DNA of 64,000 nucleotides from Mycoplasmopsis agalactiae PG2 (GCF_000063605.1 NC_009497.1:1-64000), one strand, 5' to 3'. Counted from the first letter of the stretch, positions 21,570 through 32,885 are shown. The notes: generated from the letters alone by a model not told the origin. Made by a program: numbers and translations.

Positions 21570-21635
21570 ATAAGAAATTTTACACAATAAAAATCAAAGG
21601 GGCAAAACTAAAAGTTAGTGCAGTATGTTTTTTGT

Positions 21636-23056
21636 CTACTTCTGGCTTAATTTTTGAAATCTTTTAGGCTTAACATCTTCTTTTAAGACTGATGATTCAT
21701 TAGTAAATTTTTCATAGCTAGTATTGCTACGAACTTTTCATGAGCTAATATTTTGATTGAATGACTTTGCTTCACCAAACATTCCAACCATTGTTTTTAC
21801 TTGTTGTACATCTCATTGACTTATATCTTGATTAAAACTTTCGGCTTCCGAGAACATATTATACATAGACGTAACTTTTGAAACATCTCATTTTCCTATA
21901 TTAGCATTGAATTTTGTTGTGGCTCAAAACATTTCAGACATTTTAGTCACATTAGAAACATTCCAGGCACTAATATCTTGATTAAAGTTTTCTGACCAGC
22001 GAATAACCCATTTATATCTTGAACATTATCAGTTGTTCAGCTCCTTAATGAACCATTGAACTTAGTAGCATTATTAAAAACATAACTCATTGTCTGAATG
22101 TTTGCTGTATTTCATTTGTCTAATGCTTGATCAAAGTGTTTAGCACCATCAAGTGTTGATACAGACTTTTAATATTTTTTTAGATCCCAACTATTTAAAT
22201 TGGCAACTTCTTTCGAAGACAAATCCTTAAATGCTTCATGTAATGAATTAATTTTTAAAGGCGGGTTTTCTGAAACTTCAATTGTGTTTTTAGGAACAGT
22301 TACAGTTCTAAAAGTCTGACCATCTGAATGTTTATAATAGCCTAATTGAGTAACTAAGATTTTATCATCACTATCAACTATTAGGTTATTATCATACAAT
22401 ACATAAACTTTGTCAGTTTCCTTTTGCTTTCTATAGATTGTGGGAACACTATCTTTAATATCACCAAAGTGCAACAATATATTTTCACCAGTAAGTTTTA
22501 TTTCAAATTGTTTATTTGAGTTATCTTTAGCTATAGAGTTATTTGATTTTTCATTGTGAGATAAAGAAACATATTTAGCAATCTTTTCACCTACATAAGC
22601 TTTCAACTGCTCCAATGCATCTGCAAAAGTGTGAAATTCAGCAAAAGCATCCTTATGCTTTTTCAGGCATTATTTATCTGTTTTTTGAATTGTTCACCCT
22701 CATCTTTTGTAAGTTTTGGCAAACTTTTAGCATTGTTTTCAAAATTAAAAGCTTTGATCAAATATAGGTTTTAATTTCTTTATTGGTGGTTAATTCATGA
22801 TTTATATCATTGTCAGTTTTTAACATTTCTTCATTTGATGCACTGTTTGAATAATTTGAACGATCATCAATTTATTTATTTGCGTTTTCGACCAATTCAT
22901 CATTTGATTCAGGCACCATAAAATTCTTATTTATGGGAGTAAGTTGCACCCCCCCCTTTTTTTTCACTATGAACCTTAGCACAGCCAGCTGCAATAAAAT
23001 GCATCGATACTGCAATTGATCCACCAATTAGTATGAGTTTTTTTGCTTATTTTCAT
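21636..23056 (-). pseudogene. DUF285 (BspA-like) lipoprotein, copy 1, multiply broken
   Basis: Degenerate copy of a surface lipoprotein with DUF285 repeats of the form WDVSNVTxMxxMFxxAxxFNQDIxxW. The signal peptide reads MKISKK, then after an A7 run LILIGGSIAVSMHFIAAGC in another frame. A tract of A8G8 (plus strand C8T8, 22949-22964) follows and shifts frame again. TAA codons occur at 22169-22171 and within the N-terminal third. A further frameshift near 21998 joins the last repeats, which end KRFQKLSQK at TAG 21636-21638. The 148-residue open segment at 22169-22615 is the best preserved part. It is clearly paralogous to copy 2. Confidence 0.8.
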
Positions 23057-23132
23057 ACATATCACTTCATTTTGATAATATGAAATTCGAACTAATACAT
23101 TGAAAGAAATCTACTACAGTCTTATGTATTGA

Positions 23133-23153
23133 AGCCTATAAAACAGTCATATT
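23133..23153 (+). repeat. Copy of the dispersed CTATAAAACA motif
   Basis: AGCCTATAAAACAGTCATAT in the 107-base gap between the two DUF285 lipoprotein copies. Confidence 0.5.
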
Positions 23154-23163
23154 AGATAAGTTA

Positions 23164-24628
23164 CTATTTAGGAGCAACTTTAGTTTTAAATTTTGCAGGC
23201 TTATTCGATTCTTTTAGTTTAGATTTGTCATTTGTAAAGAATTGGAAATTTACGCCTTCATAAAGTTTTCAACCACTGATATTTTGATCAAACGATTAAG
23301 CTCCTCCAAACATACCGAACATTGTTTCTACTTTTTCTGTATTTCATCCACTGATATCCTGGTTAAATGCTTCTGCTTCTGAAAACATTCTGTACATTGA
23401 TGTTACATTAGAAACCTCTCATTTATTAAGAGGTTTATTAAACGATTTGGCCTCTCAAAATAAGTCAGTCATATCAGTTACTTTTTTAGTGTTTCAATCA
23501 TTTACATCTTGATTAAAGGCAATTGCACCGGCAAACATTGAATACATTGTTTTAACATTATCAGTTTTTCACTCTTTGATTGATGAATTAAACTTTATTG
23601 CTTCTGAGAATGTTGAGGACATATCAGTAACATTTATAGTATTTCAGTTATCTAATGATTGATTAAAATTTTTAGCCTCATAGAATGTCGACGATAAGTT
23701 TGTTACATTTGACACATCTCACTTATCTAGATTTTCAATCTTTTCTTCACTTATACCTTTAAAAGCTTCAAAAAGAGAGTTAACTTTTAATGGTAATTGA
23801 CTAGGTACTTGCACTGTGTTCTTTGGCACAGTCACAAGTCTAAAGGATCCATTTTCAGTTTTGTAGTATCCAAGCTGTTTAACTACTATTTTTTTTAGAA
23901 GAATCAACAGTTAATTTTTCAATATCTGTGCCACTAAAAAAGTGTTCTTCATCTTCCTTGTCTTTAAATGAATATATAGTTGGCACTGAATTAGTTATAT
24001 CACCAAATCTTAGAGAAAATTTCTCATTACCAATTGATAAGTCAATAGTTTTCTTTGGATTTTCTTTTGCTATCAAAACTTTTAATTTGCTTTGATCGCT
24101 TAGATTTAAAAACTTTGCAATATCTTTTCCAACATATACTTTTAGTTGATCTACTACATCTTCAAAGTAATGAAAATTAGCAAAACCATATCTGTGTTTT
24201 CTTCAAATCTCTTCAACTTTCTTTTGGTATTTTTTAGCTTCATCAGAAGAAATTGAAGGCAAAGTATCAATATCTTTTTCCAAATCCTTAACTATTGGTT
24301 GATCACCTTGAGGTTTATTTGGCATACTGTCAGCACTATATGTTTCAGATTTCTTTTCTTTATCTACTTTAGAAGGCTGCTCAGATTCAGTGTTTATGTC
24401 AGACTGTGACCCACCTAATCTTTCTACTTTTGATTCATTAGTTTCATTTGACAGCTCACCGTTTTTATTGTTTTCAGTAGTACTCTCATCAACAAGTTCT
24501 TCTACTCTATTAGCTCCTGTGTTTATAATTTCAGTCTGTTTTGACCCACCCTTAGCACATCTAGCTGCCACAAAAGACATAGAAATTGCAGACAGCGGCG
24601 CAATCAATAAAAGTTTTTTAATTTTCAT
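23164..24628 (-). pseudogene. DUF285 (BspA-like) lipoprotein, copy 2, with frameshift and nonsense codon
   Basis: Begins with an intact lipoprotein signal, MKIKKLLLIAPLSAISMSF then VAARC (C24), with AAGGAAG before the ATG. A Ser/Glu/Asn-rich spacer follows, then a conserved region (VYVGKDIAKFLNL, FGDITNSVPTIYS). A run of eight A at 23889-23896 puts the rest out of frame; seven A would restore DSSKKIVVKQLGYY, which matches copy 1. Five to six DUF285 repeats follow, with a TAA at 23296-23298 inside the last one, and a TAG at 23164-23166 ends the frame. The A8 tract could be phase-variable, but the second lesion suggests decay. Confidence 0.75.
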
Positions 24629-24730
24629 ATTCTTCCTTCATTTTTCAGTATTTCATACATTAAGTTAACTAGTCAGATAATTTTTTAAAACTATTTTAAG
24701 GTATGAAAGGTAAATTTATATGAAAAAATG

Positions 24731-24773
24731 ATATAAAAATGAAAGTCATATAAAACTTTCATTTTTATATGTA
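24731..24773 (-). terminator. Strong hairpin downstream of psuG
   Basis: A perfect 16-bp inverted repeat: arms at 24731-24746 and 24755-24770 (ATATAAAAATGAAAGT and its complement) with an 8-base loop. It lies 19 bases beyond the psuG stop on the minus strand and before the DUF285 gene. It is AT-rich without a GC core, so efficiency is uncertain. Confidence 0.6.
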
Positions 24774-24788
24774 AATTACTGTGCAATT

Positions 24789-25694
24789 TTACTTTTGTTT
24801 AGCATACTCAACAGCTACTTGTGCAGCAACTTTGGCATTGTTATAAACTAATTGAATATTAGCTTCAAGACTCTTTCCTTCAGTTAATTCAAGCACTTTT
24901 GAGAGCAAATAAGGAGTTGTTTTTTTGCCACTAATTCCTTCAACTTTAGCTTGCTCAATTGCTTTGTTGATATTATCTAAAATATATTCATATTCAAGAC
25001 CATATTGTTCAGGAATAGGATTAGCTAAAATAATTCCGCCGTTAGTAAATTTTCACTTAGCTTTCATTATTGCAGCAACTTCGCTAGCTGAATGAACATT
25101 GTATGTAACATTAAATTCACTAGATGAAGAGTAAAAAGCTGGCAATTTATCACTATTGTAGCCTAATACTTCAACGCCTTTAGTTTCTAAATACTCAAGT
25201 GTTAAACCTAAATCTAGTATTAATTTAGCTCCAGCACAAACAACTAAAACATTGTTTGTTGATAATTCGTCTAGGTCTCTAGATATGTCAAAAGTTATTT
25301 CAGCTCCTCTATGTACACCGCCAATCCCGCCAGTTGCAAAAACAGGAATACCTACTTTTTGTGCAACTAAGACTGTACCAGAAACTGTTGTGCCTCCATT
25401 TTTCTTATTTGCTAAAACATAACCAAAATCTCTCTTGCTAGTTTTGATAACATCTTTTAATTTAGCAAGCTCATTTATTTCATCATTTTCAAGACCAACA
25501 TGAATTATTCCGTTAATTATGGCTATTGTTGCAGGCACAGCACCTTGCTTACGAATTATATTTTCCACATTAAGTGCCATTTCAACATTTTTAGGATAAG
25601 GCATTCCATGGGTAATAATTGTCGATTCTAAAGCAACAACAGGTCTTTTATGTTTTAAAGCGCTTTCAACTTCCTTACTAAAAACTATATTCAT
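24789..25694 (-). CDS. psuG: Pseudouridine-5'-phosphate glycosidase
   Basis: Splits pseudouridine 5'-phosphate into uracil and ribose 5-phosphate. The 301 residues contain the family hallmarks ALESTIITHGMPYP near residue 19, GATTI-like VPATIAIINGIIHVGL, TTVSGTVLVAQKVGIPVFATGGIGGVHRGAE, and ISGKKTTPYLLSKV near the C-terminus. TGA at 25053-25055 is Trp, which joins the two halves. The start overlaps nothing but lies one base after the TAA of the kinase gene, so psuK-psuG form an operon that recycles pseudouridine from RNA turnover. Confidence 0.95.
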
Positions 25695-25695
25695 A

Positions 25696-26595
25696 TTAGT
25701 TAACCTCCATATATTCTTTTATTAAAGTATTCTCATTTAATTCGTCATTAACTGTTTTAACACTAAGCAGTGCAAATTTTGAAAAAATTGTTGCAATTTT
25801 CAAAATTTGTAGCTTATTAATAAGTCCATAAATTAAGCCTGCACAAAATGCATCACCAGCGCCAGAAGCAGATAGGGGCTTTATAGAATTGGGTCTGTAA
25901 AATTCAGTTTTTTCTTCTTTATCAAAATATAAGCTGCCATTTTCTCCATCAGTAATCACAACTGCTTTTGCTCCATTTTTAACTGCTTCTTGAGCCAATA
26001 TAAATATATCTTTTTCAGAAGAATAAAGCAGATTCTGAAACTCAATTTTATTAGCTTTAACTAGCGAAAAGTACTGTAAAATAGGTTTAAACTTTAAAAT
26101 CTTATGAGAAGAAACCCCTTCAGCAATAATAAATTTATGGCCATAATTTTTGCAAATTTTTGTGATCAAGTCTTCACTAAGATTAGCATCCAAACAAATA
26201 TAAGTGGCACTGTCCAATACGTCTTTGTATTTCATTAAATCATCATAATTAACTGCTTCAGTTATTTTAGTATCACTAGCAGCAACATTCATATCAGAAT
26301 TCTTGTCTAAAAAAGCGACGTATTTGGCTGATTTATAGTCATTTTTGACAATTAGCCTATAACTAATTAAGTCATTATCTAATTGCTCTTTAATTCATTG
26401 TGCCTCTAAATCATTGCCAACAGCAGCAATTAAAGTTGCATTAACATTTGCTAGCTTCAGATTCTTTGCAACATTATAAGCAACGCCACCCAGTGTACTA
26501 TAAATATTTGAAGGATTAGAGTCCTTTAAGACAATTTCATTATCAATCTTTGCATAAAGATCATAATTTACTGAGCCAATTACAACAACATTCAT
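25696..26595 (-). CDS. psuK: PfkB-family kinase, probable pseudouridine kinase
   Basis: Carbohydrate kinase of the PfkB/ribokinase family, 299 residues. The N-terminus MNVVVIGSVNYDLYAK and the segment LGGVAYNVAKNLKLANV are typical, and the anion-hole/catalytic base motif SASGAGDAFCAGLIYGL lies near residue 243. Its position directly before psuG indicates that it phosphorylates pseudouridine to supply the glycosidase. GGAGG precedes the ATG. TGA at 26395-26397 is Trp. The upstream gap of 161 bases is a divergent promoter region shared with the HAD gene. Confidence 0.88.
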
Positions 26596-26756
26596 AAGCC
26601 TCCAGTAAAGTTTTGCTTTTCATAATTATAGTGCACACAATAAACATTTGCTTAATAAGCCAAATATATGATTTCAAATTTTCCATAAATGTTCCTGCTT
26701 GGCTAATAGTTACTAACATTATTGGATAAACTTAAAATTAATATAGAATTTAAATT

Positions 26757-27581
26757 ATGAAAAATGTAGTTAAACCTAAGATCATTTTTGTTGATTTAGA
26801 TGGCACAACCATAGATTTAAAAATTAATGGTCATAAAAGAATTAGTGCTGAAAATTTAGAGTACATAAAAAAAGCTAGAGAAGCAGGAATTGAAGTTGTT
26901 GTTTCAACAGGCAGACCGCCAACTAAGCCATCAAATGTGTTTTTAGAACCAATGCAATGTTTAGATAATTTCATTGCTTGGAATGGAGCTTACATTAAGC
27001 AAGATGGTAAGGCGATTCACTTTGGTAAGTTTGAAAAAGGTGATGTTGAGAAAATATATAGTGAAATAGTTAAGCACGGCATTAGTGTGATTTTTAACTC
27101 TGACACAAAGGATTTAGCTTTCACACACAATTGATTAATATCAATTGCATTACGCTGAACTAGGGGCAAGGCAAAAAGATATAAACATTTCAAAAATGAC
27201 ACTGAAATTAACAAAATGGTGCTTTGACACCCATGCAAGAAAAAGTTATATGCTTTTGCAATGATGCTAAAGGAAAGATTCAGAGAAACCTGTGAAATAG
27301 CCTTTACAGGCAATCGCAATGAGGTTTTAGAACTTACACCAACAGGCTCAACTAAAGGCTTAGCAGAAATAGCTTATGCTAAAGCCAGAGGTGTTAGTCC
27401 TGAAGAATGTGTGCACATTGGCGATACATTAAATGACGCAACATGTGTTAACCGTGTTGGACAATTAATTGCTATGAAAAACTCAACCCAGAGTCTTAAA
27501 AATATTGCTGATGTTATTTCCCCATTTACGAATAAAAAAGCCGGATTGGGAAAAACCATTGAACACTTTTTTCTTAAATAA
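26757..27581 (+). CDS. Cof-type HAD-IIB phosphatase
   Basis: Haloacid dehalogenase phosphatase of 274 residues. Motif I is VDLDGTTIDL, motif II is in VVVSTGRPP, and the late motif GDTLNDATCV carries the Mg-binding acid. The cap is of the Cof/IIB type. Four or more TGA Trp codons lie between 27134 and 27260. No Shine-Dalgarno site is seen; a TAGAAT-like -10 ends 7 bases before the ATG, so it may be leaderless. Substrate unknown, probably a sugar phosphate or nucleotide. Confidence 0.85.
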
Positions 27582-27586
27582 ACAAT

Positions 27587-27607
27587 AAAATTTAGTCGCT
27601 AAATTTT
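27587..27607. other. Inverted repeat before the ABC-2 permease
   Basis: AAAATTTAG, spacer TCG, CTAAATTTT: a perfect 9-bp palindrome directly before the AAAAGGAGG ribosome site of the permease. It could terminate the HAD transcript or be an operator. No long T-run follows. Confidence 0.4.
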
Positions 27608-27620
27608 AAAAGGAGGAAAA

Positions 27621-29588
27621 ATGGGTGCATTTTTCAGAATGCAACTTAAGATTTACTTCCGCTTAGCAAGCTCATATATTTCGCCCTTAGTTATAGGGAG
27701 TTTTTATATAATCTTAGTTACTTGCGTAAGACTTGCAATAGGCACTGGGGATGTGCAAAGGATACTTGATAGCAATCAGTATATTGAACTTTCTGCAAAC
27801 TTCTGTATGATAGCGTCTTTTGTTATTTCATCTTTTGTAACACAAACCTTTTTTTACCGTTACAAAAACGAAGGAATAGAATACTTACTTTATTCAAAGC
27901 CAATTAGAAGAAAGCACATATTTTTTACTAATGTATTAGCTAGCGTAATAGGTCTTATTATTTCAATGGCATTAATGAGCACAATGTTTTTTATTAGCCA
28001 GCTAATTATTCCATTTAAATTTACAAAAGCACTGCTTTCATCATTATCATTTTTTGGCGCAGGTTTACTGTGTGCTACACTTGCTTTAGGAATAGCAGCA
28101 ATTGTGCAAAATTTTGTAGAATCTAAAGTGTTTCAAGTTATAGTGTCAGTCATTCCTGTTTTAGGAATTATGACATTAGGCTTTATTAAGTTTTCATCTG
28201 GCACTGATGTAATACAAACCACATATCAAGCAGCTAACAGGCCAATAATACTTATTCCTAATTCACCTGATTTAAAGGGAGATTCGTCAAAAGCAGTCGA
28301 GAATTTAAATAAAAGAATTAAGTCTCAAGATGATTTATTAATTGAGAATCAAAGTACTGCTAATATGCTAGAAAATCAAGAAAATTTAGCATTTAATCCT
28401 TTTTCTAAAACCTTTAAAGTTGAAAAAAGAGAATCAATTGAAGAGTTAGCAAACAAAGTTAAAAAATCATTTTATTCACACATATACTGGTCAAACTTTA
28501 AAGAATACTATTTCCCTACTTTTACAGCTTATGATAGAAATTTAAGAAACTGAAATGTCACTTTGAATTACAACATTTTAAACAATAAATCAAGCGTTAT
28601 AAATAAAGAAACTGGTGAATTAGATAAGGATGTAATTGAATATCTAAAAACAAAGTACAACTTAGACATCAATAATCAAATTTTGGTTAAAACAACAAGC
28701 AATGATCTTTATTCTTTAGGCTATAACATCAGCAATTTCAAGGACATATTTGATTGAGACAGATTTGAAGAAAAACCACTTTTTAGCATTGGTTTTAATG
28801 ACATTCAAAATAGAAATTTTGAAAACTTCGATGAGTTCACTAAAAAAGTAATTAACAAAATCTTAGAGAAAAAGAACTTTGACTTAATAAAAAGTGTTCT
28901 GTTCAATATTTTAGGCTTAGAAGGCTATTTAACAGGCACTGTGGATGTAGTTAATGCTCTAGAAATAGTTGATTTTCTAACCGGATTAACTAAATATGCA
29001 TTGCTTGAAGAAAAACATAATTTTGATCTTGTAAAAACCAAAATTGAAGAAAAAGCCAAAAGTGAAAAAGATCCAAACCTTAAAAAGTTGCTTGAGCATT
29101 TAAAATCTAAGAGTGCTATCTTATCATATGATTTGTTACAAAGCTCTAATTTTAAGGAATACTCGTCAACACTTGATGATTATATAAATGCAAGATTTGA
29201 TACAAAAGAACTTAGTGAAATTCAAAAAACCAGATTAAATAGTTATATATCAATTATGCGCGAAAGAGCAATTAATGCTTTTAGCCAACTATTTTGAACA
29301 ATCAATATATTCAATATCGTAGGCGAAAGGCAAAATGGTAATTTTGCTAATTTACTAGAAACTAAAAATTTAATTCCTTATTTGTCAGAAAGCAAGGAAA
29401 AATTCAGCAAATTCAACAAGAACTACAAACAAAGCATCATCAAAGTGGTGAAATTAAATGATAATTTAATCGAACTAGAAAGAAAAAACTACATTGAAAC
29501 ACCAACATCTGTAGGAATCACACTTTTAGTATCATTGACATTTATAATATTAGGCTATTTGCAGTTTGAAAGAAAGAATTTTAAATAA
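27621..29588 (+). CDS. ABC-2 type transporter permease with large inserted domain
   Basis: A 655-residue membrane protein. The first 195 residues carry about five membrane segments, with YRYKNEGIEYLLYSKPIRRKH between the second and third, as in ABC-2 permeases. Residues about 200-620 are hydrophilic and helix-rich and probably lie outside the cell. One last membrane segment (VGITLLVSLTFIILGYLQF) ends the protein. AGGAGG lies before the ATG. Several TGA codons are Trp, for example 28551-28553. It overlaps the ATPase gene by one base. Substrate unknown. Confidence 0.75.
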
Positions 29589-30612
29589 TGAAAAAGAACA
29601 GAAATTCATTAGCTTCAATTTATAAAAAATGAAGAGAAAATAGCCATATGTTTGCTGAAGCTAAACACAAACAATATCATAAGCCTGAATCTGATGTAGC
29701 TCTTTCAGTGCAACATTTATCTATGATATTTAAATTGCCCCACAGACCTATAAAAAAGCCGTAGACGACTTGAGTTTTAATGTTAAAAAAGGACAATTTC
29801 ATGGCTTTGTAGGCAATAATGGATCTGGCAAAACCACTACAATAAGATCCATTTTAGGTTTCTATCCCGGACTATTTGGGAAAATATTTATTAACGGGTT
29901 AGAATTTACTAATTCATCTGCTAAAAAGAAAATAGGATATATTCCTGAAGTGACTATTTTTCCTAAAAATTTATCAGCAACTGAATATCTTTACTCACTT
30001 GCACTAATGTCAGGAGTTGATAAAAAGATTATCAAAGACAGAATAAATTATATTATGGACACATATGGCTTCCATGTGCCAGATATGTCTAAAAGTCCTG
30101 CTTATATGTTTTCAGGGCAAAAGAAATCTATTATGCTAATTCAAGCGCTCATTAACGACCCTGAAATTTTGATATTAGATGAGCCAGCTGCTAACTTAGA
30201 TCCTAGTTCAAGAATTAGACTGTTTAATACTTTAAAACAGCTTCATTTGGAAGGTAAAACAATTTTTATCTCTAGTCATATCTTAGACGAGTTAGAAAAA
30301 TATATCGACAGCTTTACTTTGCTTTTTGAAGGAAAATTATTATACTCAGGCTCTATAAATGATTTAGAAAAAGACAACAATCATTTTAATACTAAGATAA
30401 AGGTGAATAACCATCTACTTCTTAAACCATATTTAGAAGCAAATAATATAGACTTTTATATTGAAAACGATATTTTATACTGCAATCTTAAAACAAATGA
30501 AGACAAGAATAATTTAGTTAAGGAAATATTAAAACTGAATCTTGAGCTAATTTCAATTACTAAAAACACACAACCTTTAATCAGCAGATTTTTTGAAAAA
30601 TCAGAAAACTAA
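29588..30612 (+). pseudogene. ABC transporter ATP-binding protein with N-terminal frameshift
   Basis: Partner of the ABC-2 permease. The start ATG at 29588 gives MKKNRNSLASIYKKW and about 50 residues to FKLPHRP, then TAG. The ATPase domain lies in the next frame: QTYKKAVDDLSFNV, Walker A GNNGSGKTT, Walker B ILILDEPAANLD and the H-loop SSHI. Adding one C to the C4 run at 29738-29741 restores FKLPPQTYKKAVDDL. So there is a one-base deletion in a short homopolymer. The 281-codon remainder is otherwise intact. Internal initiation (TTG at 29770) would lack the first strand of the domain. Recent mutation, a phase switch and a sequencing error all remain possible. Confidence 0.7.
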
Positions 30613-30630
30613 TTAAAACAAATTGCAAAC

Positions 30631-30666
30631 AATGGGAAAAACAGGCCTTTTTTCCCATTTTTTTCA
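30631..30666 (+). terminator. Terminator after the ABC genes
   Basis: AATGGGAAAAA (30631-30641), loop CAGGCCT, TTTTTCCCATT (30649-30659), then a T-run. The core GGGAAAAACAGGCC recurs near 63785. Confidence 0.8.
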
Positions 30667-30719
30667 ACTTTTTTTATCTTTGTCATAGAAACCCCCTTAT
30701 TTATAGTGAAAGGAGAAAA

Positions 30720-31067
30720 ATGGACAAAAACCATTATATAAAAGACACAACATCTGAAATTCCAATCAAAGAAAAAATAAACATGATTAAAACTCTTTGC
30801 TTTATTGATAATGAAATGAACAAGGCAAAATTAATAAGGGAAAAGGCAAGCAAATTATTTGGTTACAAGGATGATTCATTAAGTAATTATAAGTCTAGGT
30901 TTTATGGAACATTTGACTATATGAATGAAAACAATGCAGAATTTATTAAACAATATTTTATAGATCATAATGAAAATAGCGCTAAAAGTATGATGTCAAA
31001 ATCAGCTTATTATAGATTAAGAAAAAATGCAATTGAAAAGTTTGTTTACTATTATATTACCAGGTAA
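30720..31067 (+). CDS. Small protein with HTH-like C-terminus, function unknown
   Basis: A 115-residue basic, helical protein. AAAGGAG stands before the ATG. I do not recognise a firm family. The C-terminal segment MSKSAYYRLRKNAIEKF resembles the recognition helix of sigma region 4 or ArpU-type phage regulators (YYRxRxxAI), so DNA binding is possible. It lies between a terminator and a broken membrane protein gene, and no partner gene is evident. It uses no TGA codons. Confidence 0.65.
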   Translation: MDKNHYIKDTTSEIPIKEKINMIKTLCFIDNEMNKAKLIREKASKLFGYKDDSLSNYKSRFYGTFDYMNENNAEFIKQYFIDHNENSAKSMMSKSAYYRLRKNAIEKFVYYYITR

Positions 31068-31083
31068 TTTATTAATAAGCGAT

Positions 31084-32885
31084 TTGAATAATAGCACTAT
31101 AAAACAGTCAAATGTGGCTTATATTGACAACAGAGAATATATAACTAATGCAACAGGAATACGATATGTGGATTGATCTGATTCTGGGAATGCATTTTCA
31201 TTTTTTGATACTTCCTTAAAAAGGCACAAGAATTTATTTAAAAGAGGAGCCATTGAAATTAGGAGGATTTTTAATGGCAATAAATTTGTACTTAGATATT
31301 GAAGAGTTTCACCTACATCAATTGATAATGACGAAGATTTAAGCTTTGGCCTCTCAATTAACAATAATGTAGTTGAGCAAACACCTGAGAACACACATAA
31401 TATAAAGTTTTACAAAGATGAGCTTGAAAAGAATTTTGATGAATATGATTCATTAAAAGACACTAAATACTATGTTTCCAGAACAACTGATGGCAGCGCA
31501 ATGCTTCAAGTAATGACCCTTACTTCTGATTATTTAGGCTTAACATTTGACGATTTAGAAAATATTGTCGTAACTTTTCCAATTAAACCAATCTATTCAG
31601 CAAACGTTCGAGACCACGACTTTTGGGAAGTCAAATTAAGCAAATTACATAACAGGGATAAAACAATAAATGCAATAAAAAATAAAGCTGTTATTAAAAT
31701 TCCTGAGTATTACAATTTCAGATTCGATGAATTTGGTAAAACTAAAGAAGAAGTGAAATATCTGAATATGAACATTAACATTAATCCACTATCTCAGGAT
31801 AAAAAGTTAGTAAATTTAGTTCAAATTAAATCAGAAAGCACCAAGCATAGTGAAACTGGATTCTACAAAAAAGAGTAAGAGGGCACGCCTTATTTAAAAG
31901 AAAAATATCCAAACCAGGACAGCTTTGATGGACTTAAAAAAGTTATGTATGCGAACACTCATTTTATAAAAAATCAGTCATTTGGAACTTTGTTGATTGA
32001 TTCTATTCATAATCAATCTTTAAGCAAAAGTGCAATACCAGTAGAGACAGAAACAACATCATCAATTTATAACAAAGGTGTTGATATAAAAAATATAGCT
32101 ATAAATGATTACTATGAATTTGACTATAAACAAGGCAAATTAGTAAATTCAGTCTCAGGTCAAAATAAAGGTCTATTCATACCTTTTAATTTTAAAGGCA
32201 ATTTCAATACCAGTTATAGACTGATATGAAAGACAAATGAAAAGAGCAAGAATTCAGAACACAGCGTAGTAATAAACAATAGTCAAAAAGTAATAAGACC
32301 TATGTTAGACCCATATTCAGGATTAATAAAATTAAAAATTAATGATAAAAGCGATGAGAGAACACAACCTTATAAATTTAAATTTTCAAGCGATCAAATA
32401 AAGGAAATAATTGAACTAAAAGAAAATCCAACAATAGAAATGTTTGAAAGGTTTAGAAATGGGCAATATATCCTACACTAGCTACAGCAGGTGTTGCAGC
32501 AACAGTAACGCCATTTGTTGTGTTATCTGTTAAAAAATCTAATGGAAGCAAAATAACCCCTGCTGAAAAAGAAAAGGAAAAAGAAAAAATAAATCATTTA
32601 TCAGTTTCATTTCCTAATTTATCGCCAGCAAGCTATTATAAATTCATTAAATTTGACGACAATAATGTCCCATATTTAGAGAATAATATTGTGTCGGCTA
32701 TCGTTAAGGATGTATTATCCAAATTGTCTGATTATGAAAAAGATATTGAATTTGATTACGAATTTATTAATCCTGGAAAGCTAGAATTACACTTTAAGTT
32801 AAACTTAAACCCAACTCCTGAATATAAGAGTTACAAACTAGAAATTTTTAAGGATAGTAATTATTCTAAATTAATTGTTCATTAG
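31084..32885 (+). pseudogene. Broken membrane-anchored protein of unknown function
   Basis: One frame stays open from about 31084 to 32481 except for a TAA at 31876-31878. It shows VAYIDNREYITNATG near its start and PYSGLIKLKINDKSDERTQP near its end. At about 32470 the frame shifts and gives a membrane helix (LATAGVAATVTPFVV) followed by a charged 110-residue tail ending KLIVH at TAG 32883-32885. No ATG with a ribosome site opens it, so the 5' end also seems lost. I do not recognise the family. A copy of the dispersed motif lies at its left edge. Reads such as YYKKE*EGTPYL suggest the TAA may replace a TGA Trp. Confidence 0.6.
31094..31110 (+). repeat. Copy of the dispersed CTATAAAACA motif
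   Basis: GCACTATAAAACAGTCA at the left edge of the broken membrane protein gene, 27 bases after the stop of the HTH-like gene. Confidence 0.5.

Noticed and set aside
21636-24628. DUF285 repeats as a tandem DNA repeat or CRISPR
   Set aside because: The repetition is at protein level with diverged DNA; there are no identical direct repeats with unique spacers.
19629-30612. Frameshifts as mere sequencing errors
   Set aside because: Not excluded for single sites, but housekeeping genes in the window are clean and several broken genes carry more than one independent lesion, including in-frame TAA codons.
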